A stretch of 64,000 nt of DNA from Adiantum capillus-veneris (lineage: Eukaryota > Streptophyta > Polypodiopsida > Polypodiales > Pteridaceae), in contig CM043963.1 in the NCBI GenBank assembly GCA_014529385.2, positions 79,074,412 to 79,138,411 on the forward strand, read 5' to 3'. The notes below the pieces were generated by a model. The model made no database searches. It was not told the DNA's origin and saw only the letters and a list, made by a program, of their open reading frames with translations. Shown here one piece after another: positions 1 through 11,689 of this stretch. Numbering within the stretch: the first letter of the stretch is position 1; the number at the start of each line of letters is the position of its first letter. A program made the position numbers and the translations under genes.

Positions 1-224
1 GTAAAGCAAGCACCGTAAGAGATGAGAAGCCAAACATGGACGACATCTTTTGCCGCGGCATGGGTACTACTTTCTCGGACTTCACATACAACCACAGGAG
101 CGACCTCCACAATATCCATCCACCCATCATGTTTTGGATTGTCTCTCACAAAGTGAGGCAATCGATTCATCCCATTATAGAAAAACACACACAAGCCTAT
201 TTTACAAGTGGATCCCCTCGTCTT

Positions 225-704
225 CTACCTACACCCTCCAAGCTTTGAGATGGCTTTCTTTTGTGATGAACCAAAAAGCCCATCATTTAACAAAGCGTCC
301 TCTCCTTGAAGGTATTTTGACTCTTTTTGCTCATTGCCCCTTTGGAGCCCACATTTTTCAATTTTCATCATGATAGAGTGAAGTGTGTCCACATTTTGCT
401 CAAGATTTAGATCATGAGCAGCCACAAGGCTTAAGACAAGCCTAATTGAGTTCATTTTTACAACAAGAGAAAATATTTCATTGAAGTCAATACCTTTCGT
501 TTGAGAAAACCCTTTTACCACAAGCTTAGACTTGTACCTTTTCTTCCCACCTTCTTCTTCCTTCAGCTTATACACCCATTTGTTCTGAAGTGATCGCTTA
601 CCTTTAGGAAAATCAACCAACTCCCATGTTTGGTTGCGATGTAATGAGTCCATCTCCACTTGCATACTCTTCATCCATTCTTCTTTGGATTCGTGATGCT
701 TCAT
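225..704 (-). pseudogene. copia reverse transcriptase, N-terminal half
   Basis: It starts with EEWMKSMQVEMDSLHRNQTW and WVYKLKEEEGGKKRYKSKLVVKGFSQ, then IDFNEIFSLVVKMNSIRLVLSLVAAHDLNLEQ, the standard first half of the copia RT (fingers, palm and the region before the first catalytic Asp). After LNLEQ the frame is disturbed: the DVKTAFLHG motif and the YVDD box are not readable. The remaining 225 bp to the window edge give no convincing copia protein. Confidence 0.85.
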
Positions 705-949
705 ATGATTCCGGCTCTCCAGAATCTGAGATCAAGAGATGGTTGAAGGAAGGAATGAACCTTTCTGGAGGTCTACTTGCTCTTGTAGACCTTCAGGGAA
801 TAGGTTGAGGCTCCTCATTTAGTTGACGTTGTTGCACATTGTCACCGTTTGCAGTCCTTAAGTCTTCACCGTCCTCAAGATCCATGTTCTGTTTCTTTTG
901 TTTGTTTTCATTCCAAGTAATCTTTGTATATATTTTGTTCCTTAAAAAT

Positions 950-1608
950 TCAATTCCTACTCCTTAAGATTTTACCATCTTCAGGATTCCATAGGCAATA
1001 CCCAAAGTCACCTTCTCCATAGCCAATGAAGAAACACTTTTTGGACTTTGCATCTAGCTTTGATCTTAGGCTTCTATCTATGTGTATGAAAGCCTCACAC
1101 CCAAACACTTTGAGAAATGCATAATTCACCTGTTTACCTGTCCATGCATCTTTTGGAACTTTCCCATCCAATGCCGTTGAGGGTGACCAGTTGATTAAGT
1201 ACAGAGACGTACTTACAGTTTCCACCCAAAGCTCAAGCGATAAGCCTACCTGTAGCCGCATGCTTCGTACTCGCTCCATGATTGTTCTGTTCATCCTTTC
1301 GGAAATGTTATTTTGTTGGGAGTCCTTGGGGTTGTTCTTTGCCTCTGAATGCCATTGCTAGCACAAAAGCTTTCAAAAACTTGGATGCAATATTCACCTC
1401 CATTGTCAGATCTGAGGCATTTAACCTTAGTACCTGTTTCATTCTCCACAAAGGCTTTCCACCTTTAAAATATGGAAAACACATCGGATTTATTCTTCAT
1501 TACATAAACCCATGTTTTCCTAGTCACATCATCTATGAATGTTACATAATACAATGAGCCACCAAGTGATGGTGTACTTGCAAGACCCCAAACGTCAGAA
1601 TGAACCAA
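950..1608 (-). pseudogene. copia integrase, broken
   Basis: The clean frame at 1,294-950 reads MNRTIMERVRSM...LWVE, then KVFGCEAFIHI and KSKKCFFIGYGEGDFGYCLWNP. This is the copia integrase C-terminal part: catalytic-Glu side helix, AF..VFGC.AF.HI and the CxFIGY segment. Upstream, between about 1,300 and 1,608, the catalytic core is recognisable only in pieces across frames, for example YVTFIDDVTRK near 1,550-1,520. Multiple frameshifts make this a pseudogene. Confidence 0.8.
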
Positions 1609-2259
1609 CTAAAGTTTTTTATTTTTTCTTCCATTTCCTGATTTTTGAAATTTTACCCTCTTTTGTTTACTATAAACACAGTCTTCACAGAACTCTAAAT
1701 CCACTTCTTTAAAACATGGCAGGCGCTTCTTTATTTGAAGGATTTGCATTCCTTTGGCACTCATATGCCCAAGCCTATAGTGCCACACCGCACTGTCGAC
1801 TTCCGTAGCTATTGCACAAGTTGAAGACTGCGTGCTAACAATACACAAGTAAAGTGTACCGACCTTTTCTCCCTTGGCAACCACCAAAGATCCGTTTGAG
1901 ATCTTCCACCGTTTGCTTCCGAAGGCAATGTCGTGACCTTCATCGTCCAATTGTCCTGTAGAGATCAAATTTTTACGAAGAGAAAGAACATGCATAACAT
2001 CTTTAAGCTTCCATTCATTTCCGTTAGCAGTTTTTACACAAACTGTACCTTTGCCAAAAATTTCACAAGATTCATCATCTCCCAAGTATACATACCCAAA
2101 ATTACCTTTGGTGTAATCTTGGAAATGTTGAAGTTGTGTGGTGTTGCATGGAATGAAGCCCCGAAATCTACTATCCAGGAATTAGACACATTGTCTAATG
2201 ATAGAATTAGAGCATCTTGGTCCACTTTACCTACCACATTGGCCTCTGATGTTGGCTAG
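1609..2259 (-). pseudogene. copia protease and GAG-pre-integrase region
   Basis: The protease active-site neighbourhood reads SWIVDFGASFHATPH, where active copies have D-[ST]-G; here Phe replaces Ser/Thr. This is followed by the LKDVMHVLSLRKNLISTGQL segment typical of the protease C-terminal half. The GAG-pre-integrase zinc domain follows as WHYRLGHMSAKGM...CEDCVYSKQKRVKF, with the HHCC ligands mostly visible. A frameshift separates the protease start (2,259-2,034) from the main frame (2,085-1,609). These parts normally process the polyprotein and recruit integrase to cDNA ends. Confidence 0.85.
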
Positions 2260-2752
2260 TTGTCTTGAGACTCCGACTCCTTCTTCTTCTTGGACCAGCA
2301 ATCCTTCTTGATGCGGCATCGTCATCGAAATTGATTTTCACCGATCGAAGTTGACTTATGTTTGTGTTAAAGTCATTTAGGTGTTCTGCAACTGAACCAT
2401 TCTCTGCCATCTTTAGATTGAACAAGCGCTTCATAAGAAATACCTTATTGGATGCCGATGGTTTCTCGTAGAAGTCGTCAAGTGACTTCATCAAGTCCTC
2501 CGTGGTCTTCATCTCCGAAACATTGAAGGCCACCGTTGACGCCAAGATTAACCGGATTGTTCCCAGTGCCTTTCGATCAAGGACAATCCATGCTTCATCT
2601 GCCATTGTTGCAGGCTTCTTCGCAAGACTACCTAGTGGCAAATAGAGGTCCTTCTTGTAGAGATAGTCTTCAATCTGCATCTTCCAATGTTGGTAGTTTT
2701 TGCCGTTGAACTTCTCAATCTTGAGCTTCCCTTCCTCCGCCATTACTCCCAC
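2231..2752 (-). pseudogene. copia gag (UBN2-type), nucleocapsid deleted
   Basis: The N-terminus has the copia gag signature: KIEKFNGKNYQHWKMQIEDY, then a helical capsid region ending SVAEHLNDFNTNISQLRSV. After the codons for NFDDD the reading jumps to DNA that in another frame gives KDCWSKKKKESESQDN. That is the last cysteine of a CX2CX4HX4C zinc knuckle and the basic linker that precedes protease. The rest of capsid and most of the knuckle are therefore missing through an internal deletion that also changed the frame. The start at 2,752 or the ATG four codons later (MAEEG) are both possible. The product would have packaged retroelement RNA in the cytoplasm; this copy is dead. Confidence 0.85.
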
Positions 2753-2802
2753 TCAATTCAAGGAATCCTTTCCTTGAGATACTTTAGCTACGAGCAAACC
2801 TT

Positions 2803-2814
2803 GCTCTGATACTA
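2803..2814 (-). promoter_or_regulatory. Primer binding site (tRNA-Met type)
   Basis: The minus strand reads TAGTATCAGAGC, one mismatch from TGGTATCAGAGC, the usual initiator tRNA-Met priming site of plant copia elements. It lies two bases inside the LTR end, as expected. Confidence 0.8.
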
Positions 2815-2816
2815 GT

Positions 2817-3396
2817 TGTTAGGAAATATGACGTAGCTAAGTAGATAATTGAGTAGATAACTTAATGGAGAGAGATTATTTTCACACACAAGAGATTATA
2901 GAGTAGAGAGAGAGAGAGTACACACGATATACGTGGTTCACCCAATGTGGGCTACATCCATGGGAAAGCAGCCACTTAATGGCTTTAGTACTTCAAACAA
3001 GAAGTAGGTTACAAAGGGATTATACCCTTAATAGAGCTCCCACCATGTGTAGCTACCCTCGTGTAGTTAAGTCCAAGTCGGCGGACCCTCCAATCCGCCC
3101 ATGTGTGGCCATCGACCATTGAATTCGGTCTCCGGACACCGGCCATATATGTTCCGACCACCGACCATTGGCTATTGACTACGGGCCATCAGCCAACCAG
3201 CCAACCAACCGGTCATTTTTTGACCACTTTTCGGCCGTCGTTCGGCCATAATATTTCGACAAAAAAGAATATTCCGGCGAAGGGGCGTGAAAATTTTGGC
3301 TTCCGCCGAGATATTTTATTTTCCGGCGAGTTATTTTTCTTCACGCAGGACGACTTCTCCTCATAATGGGGGCCTTACAAATGTGCGTTTTTAACA
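2817..3396 (-). repeat. 5' LTR of the copia element
   Basis: On the minus strand this block begins TGTTAAAAACGCAC and ends TTTCCTAACA, so it has TG...CA ends with a short TGTTA/TAACA inverted repeat. It sits two bases upstream of a tRNA-Met-type priming site. A GTGAACCACGTATAT stretch followed by a CT-rich run near its 3' end is typical of plant copia R/U5. The outer boundary at 3,396 is chosen from the TG/CA rule only, because the partner LTR is not in the window. Confidence 0.65.
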
Positions 3397-3923
3397 CAAA
3401 AAATTACAAGGGGTAAATCAATCTCCATACTTAACAAGTATTTGTTTAAAGAAGAAGGATTTTTGGAAAAAACATTGTATCCATTTGGAGTAATTGATCT
3501 AAATTTCTTAATAGAAAGTGTTTGTAAGTGATTTGCTTTGTCCTTTATTGTTGTGAACCTATAATTTCAATCGTGAACTTTTTGTTGAACAACTTGTATC
3601 TCCTAATGTCAGTTATCATCATTTAGTAGGTTGTTTTTTATGTTGTAAAATCCCTTTTTTTAGATTATTTGCTTGTGCAATATCTATATTTTTATTTATT
3701 ATGCATTGTAACTTATAAATAAAAATCTTACTTTTATTTTCTAGAGTTGTTGATTTTTAAGGAGACTTTGTTTCTATGAAAAAATAACAATTAGACTCTA
3801 TTAAAATGATTTTGTATGAAGTTTTATGAGTTTTAGTATAAATATATAAGGTATTTAAAATGTATTTAAATATTTTCAAATGTAGATTGTTATTTTAAAT
3901 TAAACAATGGATTCACATTTGGG

Positions 3924-3964
<41 letters not shown>

Positions 3965-4268
3965 GTGAGAATGCATTATTTGACTATGTTGATAACTGCT
4001 CTAAAATATTATTGAATTTGTTAGTATTTGAGTAAAATGTGAATTTTTGAAGTAATAATTGTACCTTGACTAGTGGATGGAATATCTATAGGTATTGAAG
4101 TTGATTGCAAAGATGATTCTCCAGGCCATACCCCAAGCAACCTTCCATTATCCTTTGTATTTTAATGACCGACCAATGCGAGGTTCCTAAAATCATCTTT
4201 GCTAATCCAAAACATATTTCACATAGGTCATAAAACTGACCTTGGCGCCGCATATTCTAGTCACCCAT
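3397..4268. other. AT-rich intergenic DNA
   Basis: No coding region or element boundary is supported here. The stretch is AT-rich apart from one GA microsatellite. Confidence 0.6.
3926..3961. repeat. (GA)n microsatellite, about 18 units
   Basis: Uninterrupted GA dinucleotide run. Confidence 0.98.
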
Positions 4269-4408
4269 CAAAATGAGCGCTTTTTGGCTCGAAAAATCAT
4301 CAAGCAAACAAGATATTCAAAATAGTCCATCTAGCTGGTCCAACGCTCCCTTGGACATGGCCCACAGATTGTGCATCCTCGCATTGACATTGAATCTCAT
4401 CCTCAATA

Positions 4409-5301
4409 GCGTGTACATGGCTCACGAATTGTACATCATGGCACTCACACTAAATCTCATCCTCAAAAGTGCATACATGTCCCACTGAATCGAGAGCCTT
4501 GGACACTCCAAAGCCCATGTATCTGCTCAACCATAGGAGGGGGCTTATCATAGTTCGATACCTTAAACATAACCCCACACATAACACCGCTCTCCATCTC
4601 ATCAATCTCTTCTACAGAGGCATGGACATCAACCACTGGCTCAATAAAATAGTCCATTTTACATGATCAGCTAACTGAATTAGCATTATCCTTGTTCTCT
4701 CACCTAAAAACGTTTTGTTCAAAATGCATGTGTCGAAAGGCCTTTGCTAGCCCATGTCCTAGATACTACATTCTCAAGCTCAATGGCATTTGCAAAAATC
4801 TCCAGCTGAATATGGGGGGCCATATCTCTCGCCATAAAAGATGCAAACAATGTAACCCAAGAGAGAAGAAAGGGAAAATACACCCAGTATAGGATGGTAA
4901 CAATGAAGAAGTACATGCAAGAAGCTTTTCTAGAGCTCACAATACTCAAAGCAACAGCCACAATTGATTTAAGGGAAGCACATTATATTGCAAATGCAAA
5001 ACCACATATGTATTATTTGAACGGGCGCATGATGTACATCAAATTGGAGCATAGCGCATACATGGCTCAGAAATTGTTCATCAGGGCACTCACACTAAAT
5101 CTCATCCTCAAAAGTGCATACATGTCCCACTGAATGGAGAGCCTTGGACACTCCAAAGCCCAAGTATTTGCTCAAACATAGGAGGGGGCTTATCATAGTC
5201 TGATACCTCAGACATAACCCCGCACATAACACCACTCTCCATCTCAGTAGGATCTTCTACACAGGCATGTACATCAACCACTAGCTCAATCAAACACTCC
5301 A
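4409..5301. repeat. Direct duplication of about 245 bp, copies at 4,409-4,655 and 5,053-5,301
   Basis: The two copies share long stretches such as CACTCACACTAAATCTCATC and GGAGGGGGCTTATCATAGT, offset by about 645 bp. On the minus strand both contain a related open frame (ESGVMCGVM, DYDKPPPM, GLWSVQGS), longer in the right copy (5,470-5,108, 120 codons). I do not recognise the protein. The parallel conservation of the frame hints that an exon was duplicated, but divergence is too low to test selection by eye. Confidence 0.75.
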
Positions 5302-5395
5302 TCTCCAAACTATGCATATCAGGCTTGACTTGGCCCACATTATACTCTTGTAGATCATCCACCTCATGTGGCTGATCATAACCCCGTATGTCGTG

Positions 5396-5636
5396 CATTG
5401 AGTTGCATACAATCACCTCATCTACATCTGTATTTGAAGAAAAATTGCAATCATCCCATATGGTGATCATGACATGGGATTGAACTCAAGCATTTTAGTT
5501 GCATCATTTACTTCAAATCGCATTGAGTCGCACACAAAACCTCATCTACATCTGTATTTGAAGCAAAATTGCCATCAGTGCATCATGACATGGGATGGAA
5601 CTCAAGCATTTCAACTGCATCATTTACTTCAAATCA
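5396..5636. repeat. Tandem duplication of about 120 bp
   Basis: Two adjacent copies, each beginning CATTGAGT[T/C]GCA and ending TTGCATCATTTACTTCAAATC or a close variant. The plus-strand reading downstream (TTPSFGRSGFSQKMYGSP and NCEPVLQDRDDFVLSG) may be a decayed exon ending at a CAG|GTAAGT donor near 5,812. A CAG acceptor follows about 55 bp later. Confidence 0.75.
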
Positions 5637-6099
5637 AGGTACAACTCCAAGTTTTGGTAGATCAGGTTTTTCTCAGAAGATGTATGGATCACCTACAGCA
5701 CCTTGGGAGTGAAATCAAGTTGATGAACGAGTAGGAAAGAGTTGAGCAAGGAAAAATTTTGATTCAAATTGCGAACCAGTGTTGCAAGACAGGGATGATT
5801 TTGTACTGTCAGGTAAGTATCATGGGAATTAGGCTCCATTTGTTTATGATATCTCAAACTCAAGTGCAGCAAATAGGGTGGCTTCTCATCCTCTTCATTC
5901 TGCTACACCCTCGTGATGATTGCTTTGCGATGACCAATTTTGAGTTCTCTTACCCTTTAGGAGCTGATGCTCCTTGGTCAATATCGAATTTCTTTCCCAA
6001 ATCCACATGCCTTATTGGAACTGTGTTCTGAGAGTTTCCCTAACTTTGCAAAGCCTAGATCTTGTGTAGTGTTGCATGCCTTGAAGATGAAAGCGTAGG

Positions 6100-7970
6100 T
6101 GATTGCATCTTAAAAGGGCTATGCACTCACTGAAAATGGCTAAAGGCTTCTTGGCCTTGCCTCTGTTGGGCATTTCACACAATCAATGCACTTCAAGAGT
6201 CAAAGAACAAATCAACGAATATATCGACGAAGGTATTGCCAAGCATGACCACTTTTTTCAACAGCCCATGACTAACAATATCAGCATCGTGAATTATTTT
6301 GCCTATATTGGCACTGCCTGTGTTGGGAAAATCAAGAAATCGGTGCATCTGCTGACATAGCCTGGCGCCTACTGGCACTACCCCTATTGGGAAAATCTAG
6401 CAATTAGTGCATATGCCCAGAGTGTGCTGGTCATTCCCCTATTGGGCAAATCCCGCAATCAGTGTGCAATACAATAGAGGACATCCTGCCCATTACACTC
6501 GCCCATGGTAAAATCTTGCAAGCAAATAATCGTGGATCTAATGCAACCCTTGCAATCAATTTGTGCCCAAGAGAACACGTTTTGTACAAAAAGAAAGCTC
6601 ATCACAACACCTTTCTTCACGTTCATAAAGGCACCACATCTAGTATACATCTCGACCTTAGGCCTTCAAGGTGCAAACCATAGGTGATAATATCTATGAT
6701 GTCTTGTTCTTCAAGTAGGAAGCATAGGCTATTACATTTAGAGAGAGACCTTTTGTTCGCAGCTGGTGAAAGTAGTATAGAGATTCCTTCTTAGAGACAA
6801 GTTGGGCTTAAAATATCTTTGTGCTTCCTTGCCACAACATGCTCAGTAGCATAAGGACACATGCCTTCAAGGTGTAAGCGTTTGTAATTGCATCTGTCAC
6901 CCTTGGCATACATATAGACCAACTCATTGCCAAGCACAACATGTTTTGCCAACAACCCCTGATTAGCAATCTCATCATGAATTTTCTCACGCATGTGAGT
7001 GTCTATGTAGGGCTGCATACCTCTCAAGGTGCAAGCATGGGTGATTGCATTTGGAGAAAGGTCTTCCCTTTGCTTAAAATAGCTTGGTGTTATTTGCAAT
7101 ACCTGTGTTGTACATATCCTGCAATGAATGTGTTCCAAGAGATACAATTTTGGATAGAAATCTCATCAATAGAACTTTCCATGCTTTGACTCAGTGACAC
7201 CATATTTGTCATTTTCCTGGTTTAGAGAAGTTTCCTTGACATACCATGTTGGGCAACATAAGGGCACATGCCTTGAAGTTGCAAACTGGCGGAAACAACC
7301 CGACGCATATTGGCACTACCCCTATTGGGAAAATCCATCAATCAATGCATCTGCCCAGAGTGTACTGGTCATTCCCCTGTTGGGAAAATCCCACAATCAT
7401 TGTTTATTCCAATAGAGGACATCCTGTCGATTACACACGCCCATGGTAAAATCTTGCAAGCAAATAATCCTAGATCAAATGCAAGCCTTGGAATCAATCT
7501 GTGCCCAAGAGAACACATTTGGTACAAAAAGAAAGCTCATCAACAGATTTCTGCTCGTTCATAAAGGCACCCCATCTGGTATACATCTTGACTTTAGGCC
7601 TTCAATGTGAAACCATAAGTGATAGCATCTAGAGAGATGCCTTGTCCTTCAAGTAGGAAGCATAAGTGATTGCATCTAGAGAGAGACCTTCTGTTCGTAG
7701 TAGCTGGTAAAAGTAGTACAAAGCTTCCTTCTTAGAGCCAAGTTGGGCTTAAAATATCTCAGTTCTTCCTTGCCACAACATGCTTAGTAGCATAAGGACA
7801 CATACCTTCAAGGTGAAAGCATAGGTAATTGCATCTTCCACCTTTGGCATACATATAGACCAATGCATTGCCAAGAATAACATGGTTTTCCAACAACCCC
7901 TAATTAGAAATATCATCATGAATTTTCTCATGCATGTGAAAATCTATGTAGGCGCTTCCTTGCCTATATT
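6100..7970 (-). pseudogene. Decayed pentatricopeptide-repeat (PPR) gene fragments
   Basis: Minus-strand pieces in several frames carry PPR signatures. Around 7,147-6,808 I read NAITHACTLRG followed by REKIHDEIANQGLLAKHVVL and GNELVYMYAKGD. Around 6,378-6,193 it is GKIIHDADIVSHGLLKK then MLGNTFVD, and around 7,931-7,749 a related stretch. Near 7,150 there is NCISWNTFIAGYVQH. These match the plant PLS-type PPR pattern, in which proteins bind organellar RNA in mitochondria or plastids for editing or processing. Stops and frameshifts are frequent and no complete motif array exists, so this is a relic. The HDEI..GLL style resembles PPRs of seed-free plants (from memory, not searched). Confidence 0.75.
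6365..7870. repeat. Direct duplication, copies near 6,365-6,920 and 7,305-7,870
   Basis: Offset is about 940 bp. Shared stretches include GGCACTACCCCTATTGGGAAA and CCCATGGTAAAATCTTGCAA. The duplication lies inside the PPR relic and explains why the same PPR segment appears twice in the same orientation. Confidence 0.8.
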
Positions 7971-8984
7971 AGCATCTTGCCTATATTCGATTGCTGCTTC
8001 GCTTACTGCTACCTTGCCTCATTGACAAGGAGGTTTTGATAGTATTGAGTTGAGTCATGGTTTGCCTTGCAATCTCAATACTCTGGGGTATTTTTGTAAA
8101 GGATGAGGCTTGGAAGGCCTTAGTGTCTCCAATGACCCAAGTAAAGCAAGAAAAAAACCAAGAATAAGACCACCATCTCTAGCTGGAAAGTTGTGTTGTG
8201 ATAAGACCCTCCACACATCTAGCAAGTTAAGTCTTCAAGAAGGTCATCGTGAAGCTCAATGCACATGCCATCCCTGACCCTCTACCTAAAATGAGCCCAT
8301 ACCTTTGTCCGAGAACCATTGCTCTGCTCTGAAGGCTCCCCTCTACTGATAAAAGGTTAATATATGGTTATCTATGAGAGAGAGAGAGAGAATTGTACCT
8401 ACATAAGAGATTTCTTTTGAATGGAAGCCAATAACTTGGCAAAGGAAGGTTTGAAATTGAACGTCGAGTGATAGAGAAAGAGAGAGAATGAACGTCAGGT
8501 GAGAGAGAAAGACATAGAATGAAAAGTCACGATCCCATTTGCGCCTTTTTGTTGATGTGGCATAGCTCTCCTTTGAGCTCTAAAAAAATAGTCTTTGGGC
8601 TAACTACCCTAAAAAATACTTCTCCAAGTAATATCAAAGGAAGAGACTGAGAGTTGCATGTGTAGCCAGCGAACATGGTCATAAGTGGCCAAGAAGAACA
8701 GAGAGAGAGGGAGAACAGTAGGTTACTGTGAGAATAAGAGGGAGAAAACGAGGGGTGGATTGGTGGGTTGGTAATGCTATGTAGATAGCTTCTAGTAAGG
8801 GAGATAAGGAGAGAGAAAAGTTGGTTGGTGGAGACGTGCCACAGACAATGCCCCAGCCACTAGTTGGCAAGGGAGGGAGAGAGTAATCTGCTTATGAGGA
8901 GGCTGGTGTGTGTGCGCGCAACTGTGAGAGAGAAAAGAGTGAAGCTGCAGTGGGAATTGACCGATGACTGCTTGCATGGATGTG

Positions 8985-9072
<88 letters not shown>

Positions 9073-9780
9073 GTCAATCATTGATCAATAAGCCCTCTTA
9101 ATCCCCTGGAGAGCGTTTGCACGGTAGGAGTGCTCAAGGGGTACCTACTTTCAAATTCCAAGATTGCGTTACGAAGAATCATCGATTAAACCTTTGTAGT
9201 TTCCTTGGGACTTGCTTCTCCGTCACTTAATACTACTCTTCCCTCTTATTCTCATCCCAAATAAAATTCTTTCAATATAGGGTCTTACCTTCTTGCTCAT
9301 AGTTCTAATGCTTACACTAAAATTTTATGCATTATGGAAAAAAAGTATACGGGGCCTTAGATGAATGTCCTAAGAAGTCTTCTTGTGCTACATCAAGCTA
9401 TAATTGAGGATTTACCTTCCACATGTTCATCTCAAAACACACATACATTGTAAGCTCTCCACCTTTCTAGCTGTAGAGGAATCAACTTAAAGCTTTAGGG
9501 AAAAGCATTGGAGATACAAACAGGTAAAGCGCTATCTCAAAAGCAGTTAAAAATGATATTTTTGGAATCTTAAGCAGAGCACACCCATGGCTAGAAATTT
9601 TCAGAATCAAGTTCGGACCAAAACTGACCACGTAGTCTATCTGAAATATTCAATGTAAATTGAGTTGCCAAGAAAAATTGGATGGTTGTAGTAATCATTT
9701 AAGCATAGACTTTTACTAAGGTCTCCCATATATTTACCAATTAAGAAAAAAAAATGTCAAAAACTAGCAGATTTAATTTT
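7971..9780. other. Unassigned DNA rich in GA tracts
   Basis: I see no supportable gene. Open frames at 8,860-9,091 are artefacts of the GA repeat (alternating Arg-Glu or Ser-Leu). Confidence 0.6.
8988..9067. repeat. (GA)n microsatellite, one interruption
   Basis: About 40 GA units with a short AACG interruption near 9,017. Confidence 0.98.
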
Positions 9781-9917
9781 TAAAGCTGGCAGGTATTGGG
9801 AGGGGTCATCACTTACCTGCTAGGGATAGGAAAAGCAGTAGGGGACACTAGAGGAGCTGTAGGACTGCCTTAGGATGCAAGCTACTGACATTTCCAGCCC
9901 GTGAGTGCCAAAAAACC

Positions 9918-9926
9918 TATAAATAG
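9918..9926 (+). promoter_or_regulatory. TATA box candidate (TATAAATAG)
   Basis: A perfect plant TATA consensus sits in locally GC-richer DNA and is followed about 35 bp downstream by CACAATTTCACTCAGACTCG, a plausible start region. It could be a host promoter or the U3 of an LTR. The next coding start in the same orientation is the basic exon 1.8 kb downstream, beyond an AT-rich satellite. Confidence 0.45.
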
Positions 9927-10509
9927 AACCCCTTGCTTCACAATTTCACTCAGACTCGGAGTCCTAGCCATTTCTCTCTCGCATAGAGAGGACTCTACTC
10001 TGAAATCACTAGAGAGCAAACCTCTACCTGATTATCCACGATAATTAGCCTAATCCCTTTTTAATTAGCAACATTATGCTAATTTATCTCTATTTTCTTA
10101 ATTAATCTAATTAATTAAGAAGATTAAACTTCTTTATATTATAAATTAATCTCTTAACTCTTAATATGTTTTTGATTATTTAGATTACGATTAGGGATAT
10201 TAATCTAACTAATTATTAAGCCATATTATGATTGAAATAAGTCTTTTGGTCTTAAATTAATGGTAATTATACTAACTAAACTTAGATTAGTATAAGATAA
10301 TTATCAAAGTTGTATTAGATTGTTAAGAAGCTAGAAAACTTATATCATAATTTTTTGATTAGTTTTTGTAATTAACTAGGCAAGAATTATTGTTTTTTAA
10401 TCAAAAAATTGATGGAAAACCTACTTAATTAATTCATTAGAAATATGAGGTAGATTACTCATCAACAAATAATTAATCTAGATATCTGATTAAGCTAAAA
10501 TTAGTTGTT

Positions 10510-11130
10510 TTGAGTCACAAATTAAAAACAAGAAATTAGTGAATCAAGCTAGATAATTATGTGCTATTTATTAGAGTTAGTTTACATTGTAGTTAAGGCA
10601 TGATAATTCTCTTAAGGTCAAAAAATTAGTTTAGCTATTTATCTAAGCCAAAATAGACTAATTCTAACTAAAATTAAAAAGGGGAAATTGGTAAATCAAG
10701 TTACATAATTATGTGCTATCTATCAAAACTAGTTTATATTGCAGTTAAGTCGTGATAATTATCTTAAGGTCCAAAAGTTAGTTTAGCTATTTATCTAAGC
10801 CAAAATAGACTAATTTTAGCTAAAATTAAAAAGGAAAAATTAGTAGATCAAGTTAGATAATTATGTGCTATCTATCAGAGTTAGTTGACATTGCAATTAA
10901 GCCGTGATAATTATCTTAAGAATATTAAATTAGTTAAGTTTTTTATCTAAGCCAAAACAGTCAAATTCTAGCTAGAATTAAAAGGGGAAAATTAGTAAAT
11001 CAATTTAGATAACTATGTGCTATTTATAAAGTTAGCTTACATTGCGTTTAAGCCAAAAAAAAAAAATGTCAAAAAGTTAATCTAGCTATTTATTTTGCCC
11101 TAAACAAACTAATTTAACTTGAAAATGAAA
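10510..11130. repeat. AT-rich satellite, period about 152 bp, at least four copies
   Basis: The marker AGATAATTATGTGCTAT or a close variant recurs at 10,551, 10,703, 10,855 and 11,007, that is every 152 bp exactly. Other shared segments are TAGTTTAGCTATTTATCTAA and GATAATTATCTTAAG. Copies diverge toward the right end. Confidence 0.9.
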
Positions 11131-11689
11131 GGGGAAAATTAGATAACTAATTTTGATATTTACAAGAAAATTATCAAAGTTAGGAGATACCATTATCTAC
11201 TTGTGATAAATATACCATAATAACTTAGTTAGTTTAAGTGGTTATAATTGATCAGAAACCCTATTTTGATTTGAAGGTTAATTAAGATAAATAGAATCTA
11301 CTATCAAAAGTATCTAGAAAAATTATTATAAGTATAAACCATTGGTTTAAAGCTGAGGAAATATAATCTTTGAGAGAAAATAAATATAATAAATATTAAT
11401 CATAAATCAAGCAGATTTCAAGCTTAAAATAGATGGAAAAATTAGAAAAAGATGTAGAAATTTATAAGAAAACTAAGAGAGCTTAGAAACACTTTAGGGA
11501 AGCTATAAAAAAGTATCTTACCTATATAGGTAGATAAGAAATTACTAGGTCAAGAAATTATAATCTAGGACTACAAATGTAACCTTGGTTGGATTCAAAA
11601 GAGGAGTTAAATTGAATAAAAAGGTTAAGTCAGTTTTTGAATGATTTATCTAATAAATAGATGTCCTTTTTTCATAAGGATAAGAAACC

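Larger units (their letters stand above)
1..3396 (-). mobile_element. Ty1-copia LTR retrotransposon, truncated by the window start
   Basis: Read on the minus strand the order is LTR, priming site, gag, protease, GAG-pre-integrase, integrase, reverse transcriptase, which is the Ty1-copia (Pseudoviridae-type) order. The 3' LTR and RNase H lie outside the window or are too decayed to see. All coding parts carry frameshifts or stops, and part of the gag/nucleocapsid junction is deleted, so the copy cannot code for a full polyprotein. Assignment to copia is secure from domain order; the family within copia is not determined. Confidence 0.9.

Noticed and set aside
8860-9091. Open frames of Ser-Leu or Arg-Glu repeats
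   Set aside because: Artefact of the GA microsatellite; the same applies to frames over 14,384-14,434, 22,200-22,271 and 23,007-23,085.
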